A stretch of DNA of 64,000 bases from Saprospiraceae bacterium (GCA_020436935.1 JAGQWX010000004.1:114387-178386), one strand, 5' to 3'; shown: positions 8,289-17,431, counted from the stretch's first letter. The notes: generated by a model from the sequence alone, not told the origin. Translations and numbers: made by a program.

Positions 8289-9698
8289 ATGTGTGCTAAG
8301 AAAAAAGAAAAATTATATGCGGTTGTAGATATTGAAACCACAGGTGGCATGTCTAATCGTGATCGAATAACTGAAATAGCCATCATCGTCACCAATGGTA
8401 GAAGTGTCATCAAATCCTTTACAAGTCTGATCAATCCTGAGAGGTCTATTCCACCAGAGATTACCCGTATCACCGGTATTACCAATGATATGGTGAGCGA
8501 TGCTCCAAAATTTTACGAAGTTGCAAAGGAAATAGTCGAACATACCAACGATTGTATCTTTGTGGCACATAACGTATCCTTTGACTACAACTTTATCAGA
8601 AATGAATTTGCATCTCTTGGATATACCTACACCAAACGTCAATTGTGCACTGTCAAGCTATCAAGGAAAACCTTCCCTGGCTTGAAGTCATATGCCTTGG
8701 GCAACCTGATCAAACATTTTGGAATTGAAGTCAATGCAAGGCACAGGGCTTTTGATGATGCCTATGCCACTACTGAATTACTGGGAAGGATACTTTCTTT
8801 GGAAAATGCTGAAGAAACTGCAACTGATATCGTCAACAAAGGTTTGAAGGAGAGCAAGTTACCTGTAGGAATAAGCCTTGAGAAACTCCATAGCCTACCT
8901 GAAACTCCAGGTGTATATTATATGCTTAATGCTTACAATAGAATCATTTATATCGGTAAAAGCATCAACATTAAAGCAAGAATGATGCAACATTTTGGAG
9001 CCGGCACACGAAAGGCAGAAAGAATGCTATCTCAAGTAGCAGAGATAGACTGTGTAGAAACAGGGCACGAGTTATTGGCCATCATTCACGAAAGTTACGA
9101 AATCAAAAAGCACCTACCTGAGATCAATAAAATTCAAAGAACCAGTGATTATCCATTTGCTGTTTCCCAGTTTATGGACGATGATGGTTATCTCAATTTT
9201 GTCGCTCATAAATCGTCTGATAAAAAATTTCCACAACAAAACATACTATCATATTTCGGCAGTCTCGCCTCAGCGAAAGGAGCCATTTCAAATTTGAGGG
9301 CGGAATTCATTTTGTGTGAATCTAAAATTGGCGCTGCTTCCAAAGGTAAGTTGCCTTGTATTTACAGAAGTATGTCTGAATGCCTTGGGGCTTGCACAGG
9401 CGAGGAAAGTGCTGAAGATTATAATGTAAGGGCACAATTGGCCATCAGTTCCATCGACAGAATTTTTGAAAAAGATTTTTTTATTGTTACCGCCGGTAGA
9501 AATACAGATGAGAAGGGCTTGATCCTTATTGAAAATGGACTCTGTCATGGTTTTGGATATATTTCTGTTGAAAATATGTCATATGGCATAGAAGAAATGA
9601 AGGAGGTGATAAATTATAAAACACCAAATTTTGAACTCAACAGGTTGATCAGAAGTTATCTCGCGACAAAGAATGATTTTAAAATCTTACCTATCTAA
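8289..9698 (+). CDS. DEDDh exonuclease fused to UvrC-like GIY-YIG nuclease
   Basis: This 469-residue protein probably acts in DNA repair. Residues 9-170 form a DnaQ-type 3'-5' exonuclease: D14 and E16 in VVDIETTGG, D99 in AHNVSFDYNF, and H152 with D157 in RHRAFDDAYA complete the DEDDh set. Residues 200-285 form a GIY-YIG domain: GVYY at 208-211, YIGK at 221-224, R231, and a glutamate in the HESYEIKKHLPEIN segment. A further block carries C343, C357, C365 and C369. The spacing of the last three (8 and 4) matches the cysteine cluster of UvrC that binds 4Fe-4S. The UvrC C-terminal RNase H-like and HhH domains are absent. Similar DnaQ-UvrC fusions are known in other bacteria, where the role is thought to resemble Cho or UvrC incision. 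The gene stands alone. Domain call is firm; the cluster is an inference. Confidence 0.9.
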   Translation: MCAKKKEKLYAVVDIETTGGMSNRDRITEIAIIVTNGRSVIKSFTSLINPERSIPPEITRITGITNDMVSDAPKFYEVAKEIVEHTNDCIFVAHNVSFDYNFIRNEFASLGYTYTKRQLCTVKLSRKTFPGLKSYALGNLIKHFGIEVNARHRAFDDAYATTELLGRILSLENAEETATDIVNKGLKESKLPVGISLEKLHSLPETPGVYYMLNAYNRIIYIGKSINIKARMMQHFGAGTRKAERMLSQVAEIDCVETGHELLAIIHESYEIKKHLPEINKIQRTSDYPFAVSQFMDDDGYLNFVAHKSSDKKFPQQNILSYFGSLASAKGAISNLRAEFILCESKIGAASKGKLPCIYRSMSECLGACTGEESAEDYNVRAQLAISSIDRIFEKDFFIVTAGRNTDEKGLILIENGLCHGFGYISVENMSYGIEEMKEVINYKTPNFELNRLIRSYLATKNDFKILPI

Positions 9699-9735
9699 GG
9701 TTAAATTCCAGTAATAGCACAACCGAATTCCTGCC

Positions 9736-11580
9736 TTAGTTGAGAATATTGATGGTCCCGGTTTTTATGATCACATCCCCGTTTATGAGTTTTATTTTTG
9801 AAACAAAGGCATATACACCGGATGTAAGCTTTCCATCTGCTGCAAAAATTTCCTCATTCGAAACATTGGTTCTGGAAACAAAGACATTTCCCCACCTATC
9901 GAATAGGGTAAATTCTTCAATAACATCAATGACATTGTTGAGTGATTCAAATGAAAAGACACCATTCTGGGCACTGCCCGGAGAAAGTATGTTGGGATAA
10001 AAAATCTTAAGGTTTTCATTGATGGCTACAAAAATGCTATCACTTGCCAGGCAACCACTTTCATTGGTGGCAAAAACTCTGACAAGAGCCGATTGTTGTG
10101 GTCTGTAGTCTGGTTGTGCAACATCACTTGTTAAACCCGGTCCATCCCATCTGATGTCAATATTGTTATAAGTAGATTCAAATGGCAGCGTCAGAACAGT
10201 GCCCAACTCAACGAGCGTGTCATTGCCGGTTTTCACAATAAAAGGTAGGGGATCAATGAGTGATACCAGCAAGTCCTTGACACAAAGAAATTTATCTGTC
10301 GATTTAAGTACGTATTTCCCGGACACCAACCGATCAAAGCGATCAATTTTGTTTCCTTTCTCGTCAAAGAGTTCTGTTGTATATGGGGGTATTCCTCCTG
10401 TAATTCCGGGGTCTGGAATTGAGCCACTGGCTTCTCCAAAACAATTTGGATCAACAATTTCAGGAGACAAGCCCATTCCGGATGCTGATACATGGGTCAG
10501 TGTGAGGTGCACCAGGCTGTCGCATCCAAGTGATGAAGTAAAGAAGCGATCATGCAGGCCGGCAGATTTTATTATAGTATCTCCAAAAGTATAATTCAGC
10601 CCTTCACAAATGGTATCAGCTACCTGATATTCGTCAGGCAAAACCTGGACAAGCAACTGATCTGAAATGACTCTGCACTTTTCATTGTCAATGTTGGTGA
10701 CATCGCCGGCGGTAAGGTATCTGTAGTAGTACTTTTCTGGGGAAAACTGATCGTGGATGATCTCTGTTTCTTTTCCTTTGGAGACATCTTTCCAATTCAA
10801 ACCATCATTGCTGACTTGCCATAGTATGTATTGATTGGAAACACCGATATCGGCAATGACTTTAAATGGTTCTCCATCTTTGCATTTATAAATGGTTTTA
10901 TCTGTGTCAGCTCCTATAAAGCTCTTCGGTCCACATGGTCTGAAGGAAATATTATCCAGTGCGAGGTCATTACCTATGCCTCCTTCTGCGTTGTTCCTCA
11001 ATGTCAGCTTCAGGGAAGTTTGATTCATACCTGTGACAAAGGAGAATCCAACCTTGTTCCATTGTTCGTTTTGCGGTATTGGGCCTGTGACATATTTGAC
11101 TTGCCCGTCCAACAAAAAAGCGACATTCGGCAAAATATGGTTACCTATTTCCCTTTTGATAAGATTGATGACCTCAGCTGAAAACTCATACAAAGTATTG
11201 GGACACAGGCCTACTACTTCCTTTTCGTAGAAGATTCCGGGAAGATAAGAGGCATTCACGACCATGATGTATCCATCGTCACCTGACCTGTCCCCTACCG
11301 ACAACCAAGTTGGATATAAATTAAAATTAGAAGTGTTTTTTGCCAAGGAATATTCTCCATCATTGGGCACATAAGCTACGTACCTATAACCAGGTGCTAT
11401 TGCAGGATCAACCCTGAGAATTGGGTCAGAACCTGTACCAAAATTGCCATCTGTAAATATATTTGCTCCTAGATTCCCCTTGCATAAATCTTGTGCTTGT
11501 GCTTCAAGACCTGATTGGTTGAGCAAAATCATAAAAAATGCGCAAGCGATTTGAACTGTGAGAACTCTACTGGAAGACAT
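9736..11580 (-). CDS. Secreted protein with T9SS type B (gliding motility-associated) C-terminal domain
   Basis: This is a 614-residue secreted protein. A signal peptide starts at MSSSRVLTVQIACAFF; the open frame extends 25 codons further, but that extension has no signal-like features. The N-terminal part (about 35-225 of the mature frame) resembles a carbohydrate-binding jelly roll, with aromatic-rich strands and the ending LALDNISFRPCG. Ig-like segments follow, including SDQLLVQVLPDEYQVADTIC and a SprB-like stretch (DPNCFGEASGSI with GGIPPYTTEL). The last 85 residues hold the type B sorting domain: YPNILSPGSAQNG, FTLFDRWGNVFV and SGVYAFVSKI. T9SS therefore exports it to the cell surface. 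It is the last gene after an ECF sigma and a membrane anti-sigma-like gene on the same strand, which suggests shared regulation. Function unknown. Confidence 0.88.
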   Translation of the reverse strand: MSSSRVLTVQIACAFFMILLNQSGLEAQAQDLCKGNLGANIFTDGNFGTGSDPILRVDPAIAPGYRYVAYVPNDGEYSLAKNTSNFNLYPTWLSVGDRSGDDGYIMVVNASYLPGIFYEKEVVGLCPNTLYEFSAEVINLIKREIGNHILPNVAFLLDGQVKYVTGPIPQNEQWNKVGFSFVTGMNQTSLKLTLRNNAEGGIGNDLALDNISFRPCGPKSFIGADTDKTIYKCKDGEPFKVIADIGVSNQYILWQVSNDGLNWKDVSKGKETEIIHDQFSPEKYYYRYLTAGDVTNIDNEKCRVISDQLLVQVLPDEYQVADTICEGLNYTFGDTIIKSAGLHDRFFTSSLGCDSLVHLTLTHVSASGMGLSPEIVDPNCFGEASGSIPDPGITGGIPPYTTELFDEKGNKIDRFDRLVSGKYVLKSTDKFLCVKDLLVSLIDPLPFIVKTGNDTLVELGTVLTLPFESTYNNIDIRWDGPGLTSDVAQPDYRPQQSALVRVFATNESGCLASDSIFVAINENLKIFYPNILSPGSAQNGVFSFESLNNVIDVIEEFTLFDRWGNVFVSRTNVSNEEIFAADGKLTSGVYAFVSKIKLINGDVIIKTGTINILN

Positions 11581-11670
11581 GATCAAATGTAAGACTTTGG
11601 ACAAGATATTAGCAAAGAATTTTATAAAGCCTTCCCAATATTCTCTATCAGCCAAAGCAATAACAATTCA

Positions 11671-12003
11671 TCATTTCACATAGGCATAAGCTTTTTTCAG
11701 GGCTTCTATGTGTTTGGTATCGTAATATGGGTCAGTATTCACGCCCAGCTCTTCAAGTTTAATGGGTGTTGAATGATTGCTGACAAAAAGCTGGTTGTCA
11801 TAATTTTTGAAATTGATGCTGATACCCAGCAAAACCACTGCAATAAACAAAAATACAGCAGCTAGCTTGAACACCGTATAAATGGGCTGAATGGACTTAT
11901 TTGCAGAATGACTTTCGGGTGATCCTAAGTTTGCCTCAATACGACCCCACAATTGGTCTTCCGGAACTTCTTGATAATTTTGTAATTTTTCGCTTAATCT
12001 CAT
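11671..12003 (-). CDS. Short single-pass membrane protein, probable anti-sigma factor
   Basis: The protein has 110 residues. The N-terminal cytoplasmic part has VPEDQLWGRIEANLGSP, resembling the short N-terminal helices of anti-sigma proteins paired with ECF factors. One transmembrane helix (about 46-63, VFKLAAVFLFIAVVLLGISI) is followed by a periplasmic tail of about 45 residues. It begins 15 bp after the ECF sigma gene ends. No zinc-binding HxxxCxxC motif is visible. The anti-sigma role rests on size, topology and position. Confidence 0.6.
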   Translation of the reverse strand: MRLSEKLQNYQEVPEDQLWGRIEANLGSPESHSANKSIQPIYTVFKLAAVFLFIAVVLLGISINFKNYDNQLFVSNHSTPIKLEELGVNTDPYYDTKHIEALKKAYAYVK

Positions 12004-12018
12004 TTTATTTTTCTTGTT

Positions 12019-12570
12019 TCAGGCTTGCTTTCTGAATAAATCTTTATCCTTTTTTTTTAAATATTCCCTCAACTTTTTCTTCGCCAGAATGAGTTGGGAT
12101 TTTGAGGTATTGATGCTGATGCCCAGTTCATCAGCGATCTCCTTGTGTTTATAACCTTCTACTTCATACAAGTTAAATACCGTTCTATACCCATCAGGAA
12201 GTTCATTAATGGCTTCAATGATATAAGCTATATCCATTGAAGCGTCTAGTTCTTCCTCAATGTCTATGGGTACAAGCTGGTGTTCTATTTCCTGAAAATG
12301 CATTTTTTTTGAGCGAAGATGCATCAGCGATTCATTGACCACGATTCTTTTCATCCACCCTTCAAAGCTGCCATCTCCCGAGTACTGGTCCAGGCTTTTG
12401 AAAATTTTGGTCATTGCCATCACGAAAACATCCTCAGCTTCGTGATAGTCACCAATATATCTCCTGCAAATTCCAAATAAAACTGCCTTGTAAGCCTCAT
12501 ACAAGCTGCGCTGAGCTACGGGGTCACCGCTACTTAGCTTTTGCATGTTGATTTGAGGATCGAATGGCAT
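12019..12570 (-). CDS. RNA polymerase sigma-70 family, ECF subgroup
   Basis: This 183-residue ECF sigma factor directs RNA polymerase to a dedicated set of promoters. Region 2 includes YRRYIGDYHEAEDVFVMAMTK-like sequence and FEGWMKRIVVNESLMHLR. Region 4 (about 120-175) has LPDGYRTVFNLYEVEGYKHKEIADELGIS, a helix-turn-helix, then SINTSKSQLILAKKKL. The open frame starts two codons earlier at a TTG, but I chose the ATG at 12570. It lies 23 bp after the MFS transporter gene and 15 bp before the anti-sigma-like gene, so it forms part of a four-gene minus-strand run. The downstream T9SS cargo gene is a plausible target of the factor; this is inference. Confidence 0.92.
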   Translation of the reverse strand: MPFDPQINMQKLSSGDPVAQRSLYEAYKAVLFGICRRYIGDYHEAEDVFVMAMTKIFKSLDQYSGDGSFEGWMKRIVVNESLMHLRSKKMHFQEIEHQLVPIDIEEELDASMDIAYIIEAINELPDGYRTVFNLYEVEGYKHKEIADELGISINTSKSQLILAKKKLREYLKKKDKDLFRKQA

Positions 12571-12593
12571 AAACAACTCGTTTTGTTATAAGA

Positions 12594-13910
12594 TTAATTT
12601 TCTGAGGGCTTTGGTGTGTGAACGTATATTTTTTCTGTAAAATTCACCCTTAGCATTGCAAGTCCACCCAATACAAAGAGAATAACCAGCACAAGTACAG
12701 AATATCTCATATTTCCGGTCAAGAGGTTGACTAGCCCAAATAAGAATGTTCCTGCAACGATTGCAGACTTATATACAACGTCATACAATGAAAAAAATGA
12801 TGTCACGTCATCCTCATCTTCCGGAAGAAGTTTGGAGTAGCTTGCCCTGGACAGTGCCTGTATACCACCCATAACCATTCCTACAGAGGCTGCAAGACCG
12901 AAGAAAAACATTTTACTGTGGCAGAAAAATGCACCAATACACACCAACATCCAAATGAAAATCTGGATCAACAATGCGTACTTATTGCCAATTTTACCTG
13001 AAAGTCTTGCAAAAAACCAGGCCCCCAGTATCCCTACTAATTGTATAATCAATACTGTCATGATCAGTTCTCCTGACTCCATCCCCAGTTCTTGCTCGGA
13101 GAAAAGTGTCGCAACATAAATCACCGTCTGTACACCAGCAGAATAAAGAAAAAATGAAATTAGAAATGCTTTTAAACTCGCCATTTGTTTTGCTTCGGCA
13201 AATACCTGTTTAATTTCTGAGTATCCATGGGCAAGAACGCCTTTTGAGAATTTTGATTTTTGGTCTTTTGGCATATTTCTGAAGGTAATCTGGGAAAACA
13301 CCAGCCACCAGACACCGACCAGCACAAAACCAATTCTTGTAGGCAAGCTGCTACCTTCCATCCCAAACCATTCAGGTTTTTGTATCATCATCAAAATGAA
13401 AATCAACAAAATCACGCTGCCTACATATCCATAGGAAAAACCTTTGGCGCTGACTTTGTCAAATTGGTCTTCCGTTGCAATAATGGGTAAGAATGAGTCA
13501 TAAAACACAAGCGAACCTGCAAAGCCAATGGTAGCTACAATAAAGGCAGTAGTGCCCACCCACACATCGGTCGATGACTTGAAAAAAAACATGCCAATAC
13601 AAGCCAGAGAGCCAATGAGCGTGAACATTTTCAGGAAAAACAATCTCCTTCCACTGAAATCTGCTATGCCGCTCAGCAATGGAGAAAGCATGGCAATGAC
13701 TATGTAAGATAGGGTAATGGCAAATGAGTATATCGTGTTGGTATTGACATCCAAATTGAAAAACCTGACCGTGTCTTCTGTTACTGCCGTGTAATAAATA
13801 GGGAAAACTGCAGTGGAAATGACCAGCGCATAAGAGGAATTGGCCCAGTCAAAAAGTGCCCAGGCCCTGATGGTTTTTTTGTCGTTTTTGATAATAGTTG
13901 GTATTGACAT
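12594..13910 (-). CDS. MFS transporter, UMF1/Atg22-like family
   Basis: This 438-residue inner-membrane protein has about 12 predicted helices. The N-terminus has AWALFDWANSSYALVISTAVFP, the signature of the UMF1 (Atg22-like) branch of the major facilitator superfamily. LSPLLSGIADFSGRRLFFLKMF matches the conserved loop between helices 2 and 3. The C-terminal half contains GGIQALSRASYSKLLPE, also typical. Substrates of bacterial UMF1 proteins are not established; yeast Atg22 exports amino acids from the vacuole. It is the first gene of the minus-strand run with the sigma and anti-sigma genes and is divergent from the TonB receptor at 14000. Confidence 0.9.
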   Translation of the reverse strand: MSIPTIIKNDKKTIRAWALFDWANSSYALVISTAVFPIYYTAVTEDTVRFFNLDVNTNTIYSFAITLSYIVIAMLSPLLSGIADFSGRRLFFLKMFTLIGSLACIGMFFFKSSTDVWVGTTAFIVATIGFAGSLVFYDSFLPIIATEDQFDKVSAKGFSYGYVGSVILLIFILMMIQKPEWFGMEGSSLPTRIGFVLVGVWWLVFSQITFRNMPKDQKSKFSKGVLAHGYSEIKQVFAEAKQMASLKAFLISFFLYSAGVQTVIYVATLFSEQELGMESGELIMTVLIIQLVGILGAWFFARLSGKIGNKYALLIQIFIWMLVCIGAFFCHSKMFFFGLAASVGMVMGGIQALSRASYSKLLPEDEDDVTSFFSLYDVVYKSAIVAGTFLFGLVNLLTGNMRYSVLVLVILFVLGGLAMLRVNFTEKIYVHTPKPSEN

Positions 13911-13987
13911 ATTGCATATTTATTGATTAAAAATAGAGGAAATAACAATTGATTTATGAATACGGCCATAAAAAATTGAAAGCCGTA

Positions 13988-13995
13988 TAATTTTG
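13988..13995 (+). promoter_or_regulatory. Candidate -7 element of the TonB receptor gene
   Basis: TAATTTTG fits TAnnTTTG exactly and ends only 4 bases before the GTG start at 14000. A convincing -33 TTTG at the usual 19-21 bp is not seen. If used, the transcript would be leaderless or nearly so. Confidence 0.35.
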
Positions 13996-13999
13996 CCCT

Positions 14000-15844
14000 G
14001 TGAATTGGAAACTATTAGGCATAATATTACTTGGTCCGGTGTTTTTTTCAGAGGAGGTTGATGCGCAGGCAGACACTATGTTATTCGTAGATACAATAAC
14101 TATAAGTTCATTGGTTGAACTCCCATATGGCAAGTCATCGAGTAAAAACTTAAAGCCAGACCTCTCCCCGGAAATAACCCGAATCAACCTTCAAAATAAT
14201 GGTATATACTTCAGAAGTTATGGTCCTTCCGGTATTGGCTCCATTAGCATCAGGGGAGGCGGGGCGAATCATACAGGTATCTCATGGAACGGTACAAACA
14301 TCATCAACCCCATGCTTGGACAATCAGATGCAGCCATCCTTCCATTTTCCTTGTTCAGCCGCATAAGACTGTATAAGGGTAGCGAATCAACGCTTGCAGG
14401 CAGCGGGGCTGTTGCCGGAGGGATTGACCTGGGCAGCCAAATCCATACAGAGGAAAGCCTGACGGCTATGATGTCGCTGGGTTCATTTGGGAACAAAAAT
14501 CTATCGGCCCAATCCAATCATCAGATGGGCACTTTCCATATTGGAGTGTCTGCCTCATTGGTCGAAGCAAAAAACGACTTTACTTATCCTTTAACAGAAG
14601 AGATTCAAAGAAAGAATGAGCATGGTGAAATGAGAACCGGGAACCTGATGGTCAATATGACAAAAGTTTTTACTTCAACTGGAACAGCAGGAATCCGATT
14701 CTGGAGCACCAATGCCCTGAGAAACATACCACCCACCACACAACAGGTCAAATCAGTGGCAACGCTCACCGATAAGGCCATCAGAATGCAGGTATTTCAC
14801 CAATCGACAGGAAAAGTAGTTTCCAATCTTGTGCAACTGACCTATTTAAGGGATAACAATGTATTTGAAGACAAAGCCATCAACGAAGTTGGGGACAACC
14901 TATTCACAAAAATGAGTCTCGAGAACAGGGCAAAGTTGTTCGTTGGATCCGGTAGTATTTATGCTTCCCTGATCATGGACAGGGATCAGGCCCAAAGCGA
15001 AAATTATGCAAAAAGCCAAACACAGACTACTATAGCGGGTTTATTGGGAAGCGCTCTCAGTCTTAATGCATTCAATGTTGAGTTCTATCTAAGGCAACCA
15101 TTTGTGATAGATTATGGCATTTTGCCCATTATCCCCAATCTTGTGATCAATTTCCGGCTGGATAATTTTGATTTGCAGACCAGAGTACAACGATGTTATC
15201 GATTTGCGTCTCTCAACGAAAGGTTTTGGGTTCCCGGAGGAAATACAGGCTTACTTCCTGAATCAGGTTGGGCTCAGGATATATCATTGGGTTATCATTT
15301 GGGGCATTTCAATATACAAGCCTCGGCATACACCAGACTCATTAAAAATTGGGTGCAGTGGTTACCTGATCAAAGATATATAAGCAATGCCACCAACATC
15401 GCCAAAGTTTGGAGCCGGGGAGCTGACTTAGAAATTGAATATAAGATTGATCTTTCACGGCACTCATCATTCTCAATTACCAACAACACCAGCTTTAATA
15501 AATCAACCAATGAAGTGGAAATAGCTATTCCTAAAATAAATAAAGGCGATCAACTTTTTTATACCCCTGAGTGGCAGTCATGTTCTTCTTTGGAATATGT
15601 GCATGCAGGTATTAGGATCATCTTCGGTCATCAATATTTCAGTAAATCAAATGGCATCAATGATATGATCAAGGCATATCATCTTTTCGATGCAGGAGTT
15701 GCCTACCACTTTAAAAAAGATCAGGGGATTGATAGAATTCGTCTGGATTGCTCCAACCTTTTTGATGCTTCATATTTTACTGTAGAAAGAAGAGCCATGC
15801 CTGGCAGATATATCAATTGTTCTCTGCAGTTTTCCCTGGAGTGA
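14000..15844 (+). CDS. TonB-dependent receptor (BtuB-like, no N-terminal extension)
   Basis: This 614-residue outer-membrane transporter starts with GTG. A short signal peptide (to about 22) precedes a plug domain: ITRINLQNNGIYFRSYGPSGIGSISIRGGGANHTGISWNGT is the typical turn region, then RIRLYKGSESTLAGSGAVAGGID. The rest is a 22-strand-type barrel ending in CSLQFSLE. No CarboxypepD_reg domain is present, which separates it from SusC proteins and resembles siderophore, cobalamin or haem receptors. Its last 32 bp overlap the end of the convergent ChaN-type gene, a family linked to haem and iron. An iron or haem substrate is therefore a reasonable guess, but no substrate motif is visible. Confidence 0.9.
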   Translation: MNWKLLGIILLGPVFFSEEVDAQADTMLFVDTITISSLVELPYGKSSSKNLKPDLSPEITRINLQNNGIYFRSYGPSGIGSISIRGGGANHTGISWNGTNIINPMLGQSDAAILPFSLFSRIRLYKGSESTLAGSGAVAGGIDLGSQIHTEESLTAMMSLGSFGNKNLSAQSNHQMGTFHIGVSASLVEAKNDFTYPLTEEIQRKNEHGEMRTGNLMVNMTKVFTSTGTAGIRFWSTNALRNIPPTTQQVKSVATLTDKAIRMQVFHQSTGKVVSNLVQLTYLRDNNVFEDKAINEVGDNLFTKMSLENRAKLFVGSGSIYASLIMDRDQAQSENYAKSQTQTTIAGLLGSALSLNAFNVEFYLRQPFVIDYGILPIIPNLVINFRLDNFDLQTRVQRCYRFASLNERFWVPGGNTGLLPESGWAQDISLGYHLGHFNIQASAYTRLIKNWVQWLPDQRYISNATNIAKVWSRGADLEIEYKIDLSRHSSFSITNNTSFNKSTNEVEIAIPKINKGDQLFYTPEWQSCSSLEYVHAGIRIIFGHQYFSKSNGINDMIKAYHLFDAGVAYHFKKDQGIDRIRLDCSNLFDASYFTVERRAMPGRYINCSLQFSLE

Positions 15845-16694
15845 GGATGATATAGTCTGCCAATTGATTTTTTATTTCCTGCTCAAGTTCGTCATATTCA
15901 ATTTCAGCAATAGCAACTATCACTTTGATTTTCAGATTTTTATCAAGTCTTTTCAATTGAGCAACAGTTCCAAGATTTTCTTCACAATGGAACTTGCCGC
16001 AAAGGTGAAGGACGGGTGTTTTTTTATTTTTCTTTTTGAAATTATAAATGCTCCAGGACATGGTCGCATCCCACAAATTCTGAGATTGATATATGCTGTT
16101 GTTTCCGAGATCATGGATTCCACCCATCAGGTTACCAAACTTGTCTTCATATCTGCCAGACTGAATGTGGTAAGGTAGTTTAGGAAGATATTTTAGGGAA
16201 GATGAAGGCAAGTCTTTCAATGAAGACATGCCGCTTTTCGAGACCATTCTTATGTATCTGCGTGGAGCATTGGCTGCTATCACTTTATTGTTGTTTTGCT
16301 TTGCTAATTCTACAAGAGGTTTATAATCTCGGTCGTAATTTTTCCAGGCCCTGCCATCTTTAATCAGAAAGTCCTCTGATATCTTTCCGGACATATATTC
16401 GTCAACCACTCCCTGAACATCTGTCTCAAACATCTCCAATGATAAGGCGACCTCTTTATTAAAGGACATCATACCTTGATAAACATCCAATTGAGCGACA
16501 TGAGCAATGCTGTCATCATGGGTTTCACCAAAAAAAATGACGTCATTCTCCAGTACCAGTTTACTCAGGTCAATCAAGTCAACACTTGCACCTTTATTGG
16601 TTATGATGCGATAGGATTGCGCATAAGATACCATTGAAAATAAAAATGTACCAATGAAAAAGATAAGTTGAGGTCTGGTGCAAGTTGGTTTCAT
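15813..16694 (-). CDS. ChaN family lipoprotein-like protein (haem-binding/Tiki superfamily)
   Basis: This protein of about 293 residues has the ChaN fold. It carries the family's DVIFFGETHDDSIAHVAQLDVYQ motif near the N-terminus, VALSLEMFETDVQGVVDEYMSG, ANAPRRYIRMVSKSG and a C-terminal HLCGKFHCEENLG. ChaN of Campylobacter is an iron-regulated lipoprotein that binds a cofacial pair of haems; other members may be peptidases of the Tiki clan. The signal peptide begins at MKPTCTRPQLIFF, so I moved the start 17 codons downstream to 16694. It follows the DUF4159 gene by 25 bp and converges with the TonB receptor gene. Confidence 0.85.
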   Translation of the reverse strand: MKPTCTRPQLIFFIGTFLFSMVSYAQSYRIITNKGASVDLIDLSKLVLENDVIFFGETHDDSIAHVAQLDVYQGMMSFNKEVALSLEMFETDVQGVVDEYMSGKISEDFLIKDGRAWKNYDRDYKPLVELAKQNNNKVIAANAPRRYIRMVSKSGMSSLKDLPSSSLKYLPKLPYHIQSGRYEDKFGNLMGGIHDLGNNSIYQSQNLWDATMSWSIYNFKKKNKKTPVLHLCGKFHCEENLGTVAQLKRLDKNLKIKVIVAIAEIEYDELEQEIKNQLADYIILTPGKTAENN

Positions 16695-16719
16695 CAAATG
16701 ATCATTCTTTATTAAAACA

Positions 16720-17394
16720 TTAAGCTCTAAACACATATTGTACAAGATTTGCCCCCATTCGAAGGGCTTTGATCCTCACTTCTTCACTGTCTTTATGGAC
16801 TTCTGGGTCCTCCCAGCCGTCTCCCAGGTCACACTCAAAACTATAAAAACAGATGAGTCTGCCCTTGTAAAATAATCCATATCCCTTTGGGGCTTTTTGG
16901 TCATGCTCGTGAATCTTAGGCAACCCTCCGGCAAACTCATATTTTTGGTGGTAAATACCATGATTGAAAGGTACTTCTACAAATTCGAGATCGGGAAAGA
17001 CCTTTTTCATAGCCAGTCTGACGTAAGGATCCATGCCATAATTGTCATCGATATGCAAAAATCCTCCGCTGATCAGGTACCTGCGCAGATTATCGGCTTC
17101 CAGGTCAGAAAACACCACATTGCCGTGGCCCGTCATATGCACAAAAGGATAATTGTACAAATCTACAGACCCTACCTCTACAGTTTCGTAATTGGGGTCA
17201 AAATTGGTGTTCAGAAACTTATTACAGAACAACGATAAATTGGTAAGAGAAGTCGGATTGGCATACCAGTCTCCTCCCCCATTGTATTTAAGCAGGGCAA
17301 GTTTTAGACTGGGTGCATCTTCATTTTTAAATGCAAAAAATGGAACTGTAACCAATAAAACCAGCAATAAGTGAAAGGATATTTTGTTTTTCAT
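16720..17394 (-). CDS. DUF4159 domain-containing exported protein
   Basis: The 224-residue protein has a signal peptide (MKNKISFHLLLVLLVTVPFFAF) and a DUF4159 domain. The domain is recognisable from LALLKYNGGGDWYANP, a central FVHMTGHGNVVFSDLEADNLRRYL and GGFLHIDDNYGMDPYVR. The fold is thought to be glutamine-amidotransferase-like (DJ-1/class I), but no catalytic cysteine is conserved in the usual nucleophile elbow. DUF4159 genes are common in Bacteroidota near MoxR/DUF58 genes, which are absent here. Function is unknown. Confidence 0.85.
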   Translation of the reverse strand: MKNKISFHLLLVLLVTVPFFAFKNEDAPSLKLALLKYNGGGDWYANPTSLTNLSLFCNKFLNTNFDPNYETVEVGSVDLYNYPFVHMTGHGNVVFSDLEADNLRRYLISGGFLHIDDNYGMDPYVRLAMKKVFPDLEFVEVPFNHGIYHQKYEFAGGLPKIHEHDQKAPKGYGLFYKGRLICFYSFECDLGDGWEDPEVHKDSEEVRIKALRMGANLVQYVFRA

Positions 17395-17431
17395 TCAAAC
17401 ATTTCTTTGTAAACCAGAGGCGAAAATAGAT

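Noticed and set aside
9696..9754. CTAAGG/CCTTAG inverted repeat between convergent genes
   Set aside because: The stem is only 6 bp with a very large loop and no T-tract, so it does not support a terminator.
10199..10594. 131-codon plus-strand frame inside the T9SS cargo gene
   Set aside because: It is antisense to a coding sequence with clear sorting-domain motifs and has no domain of its own.
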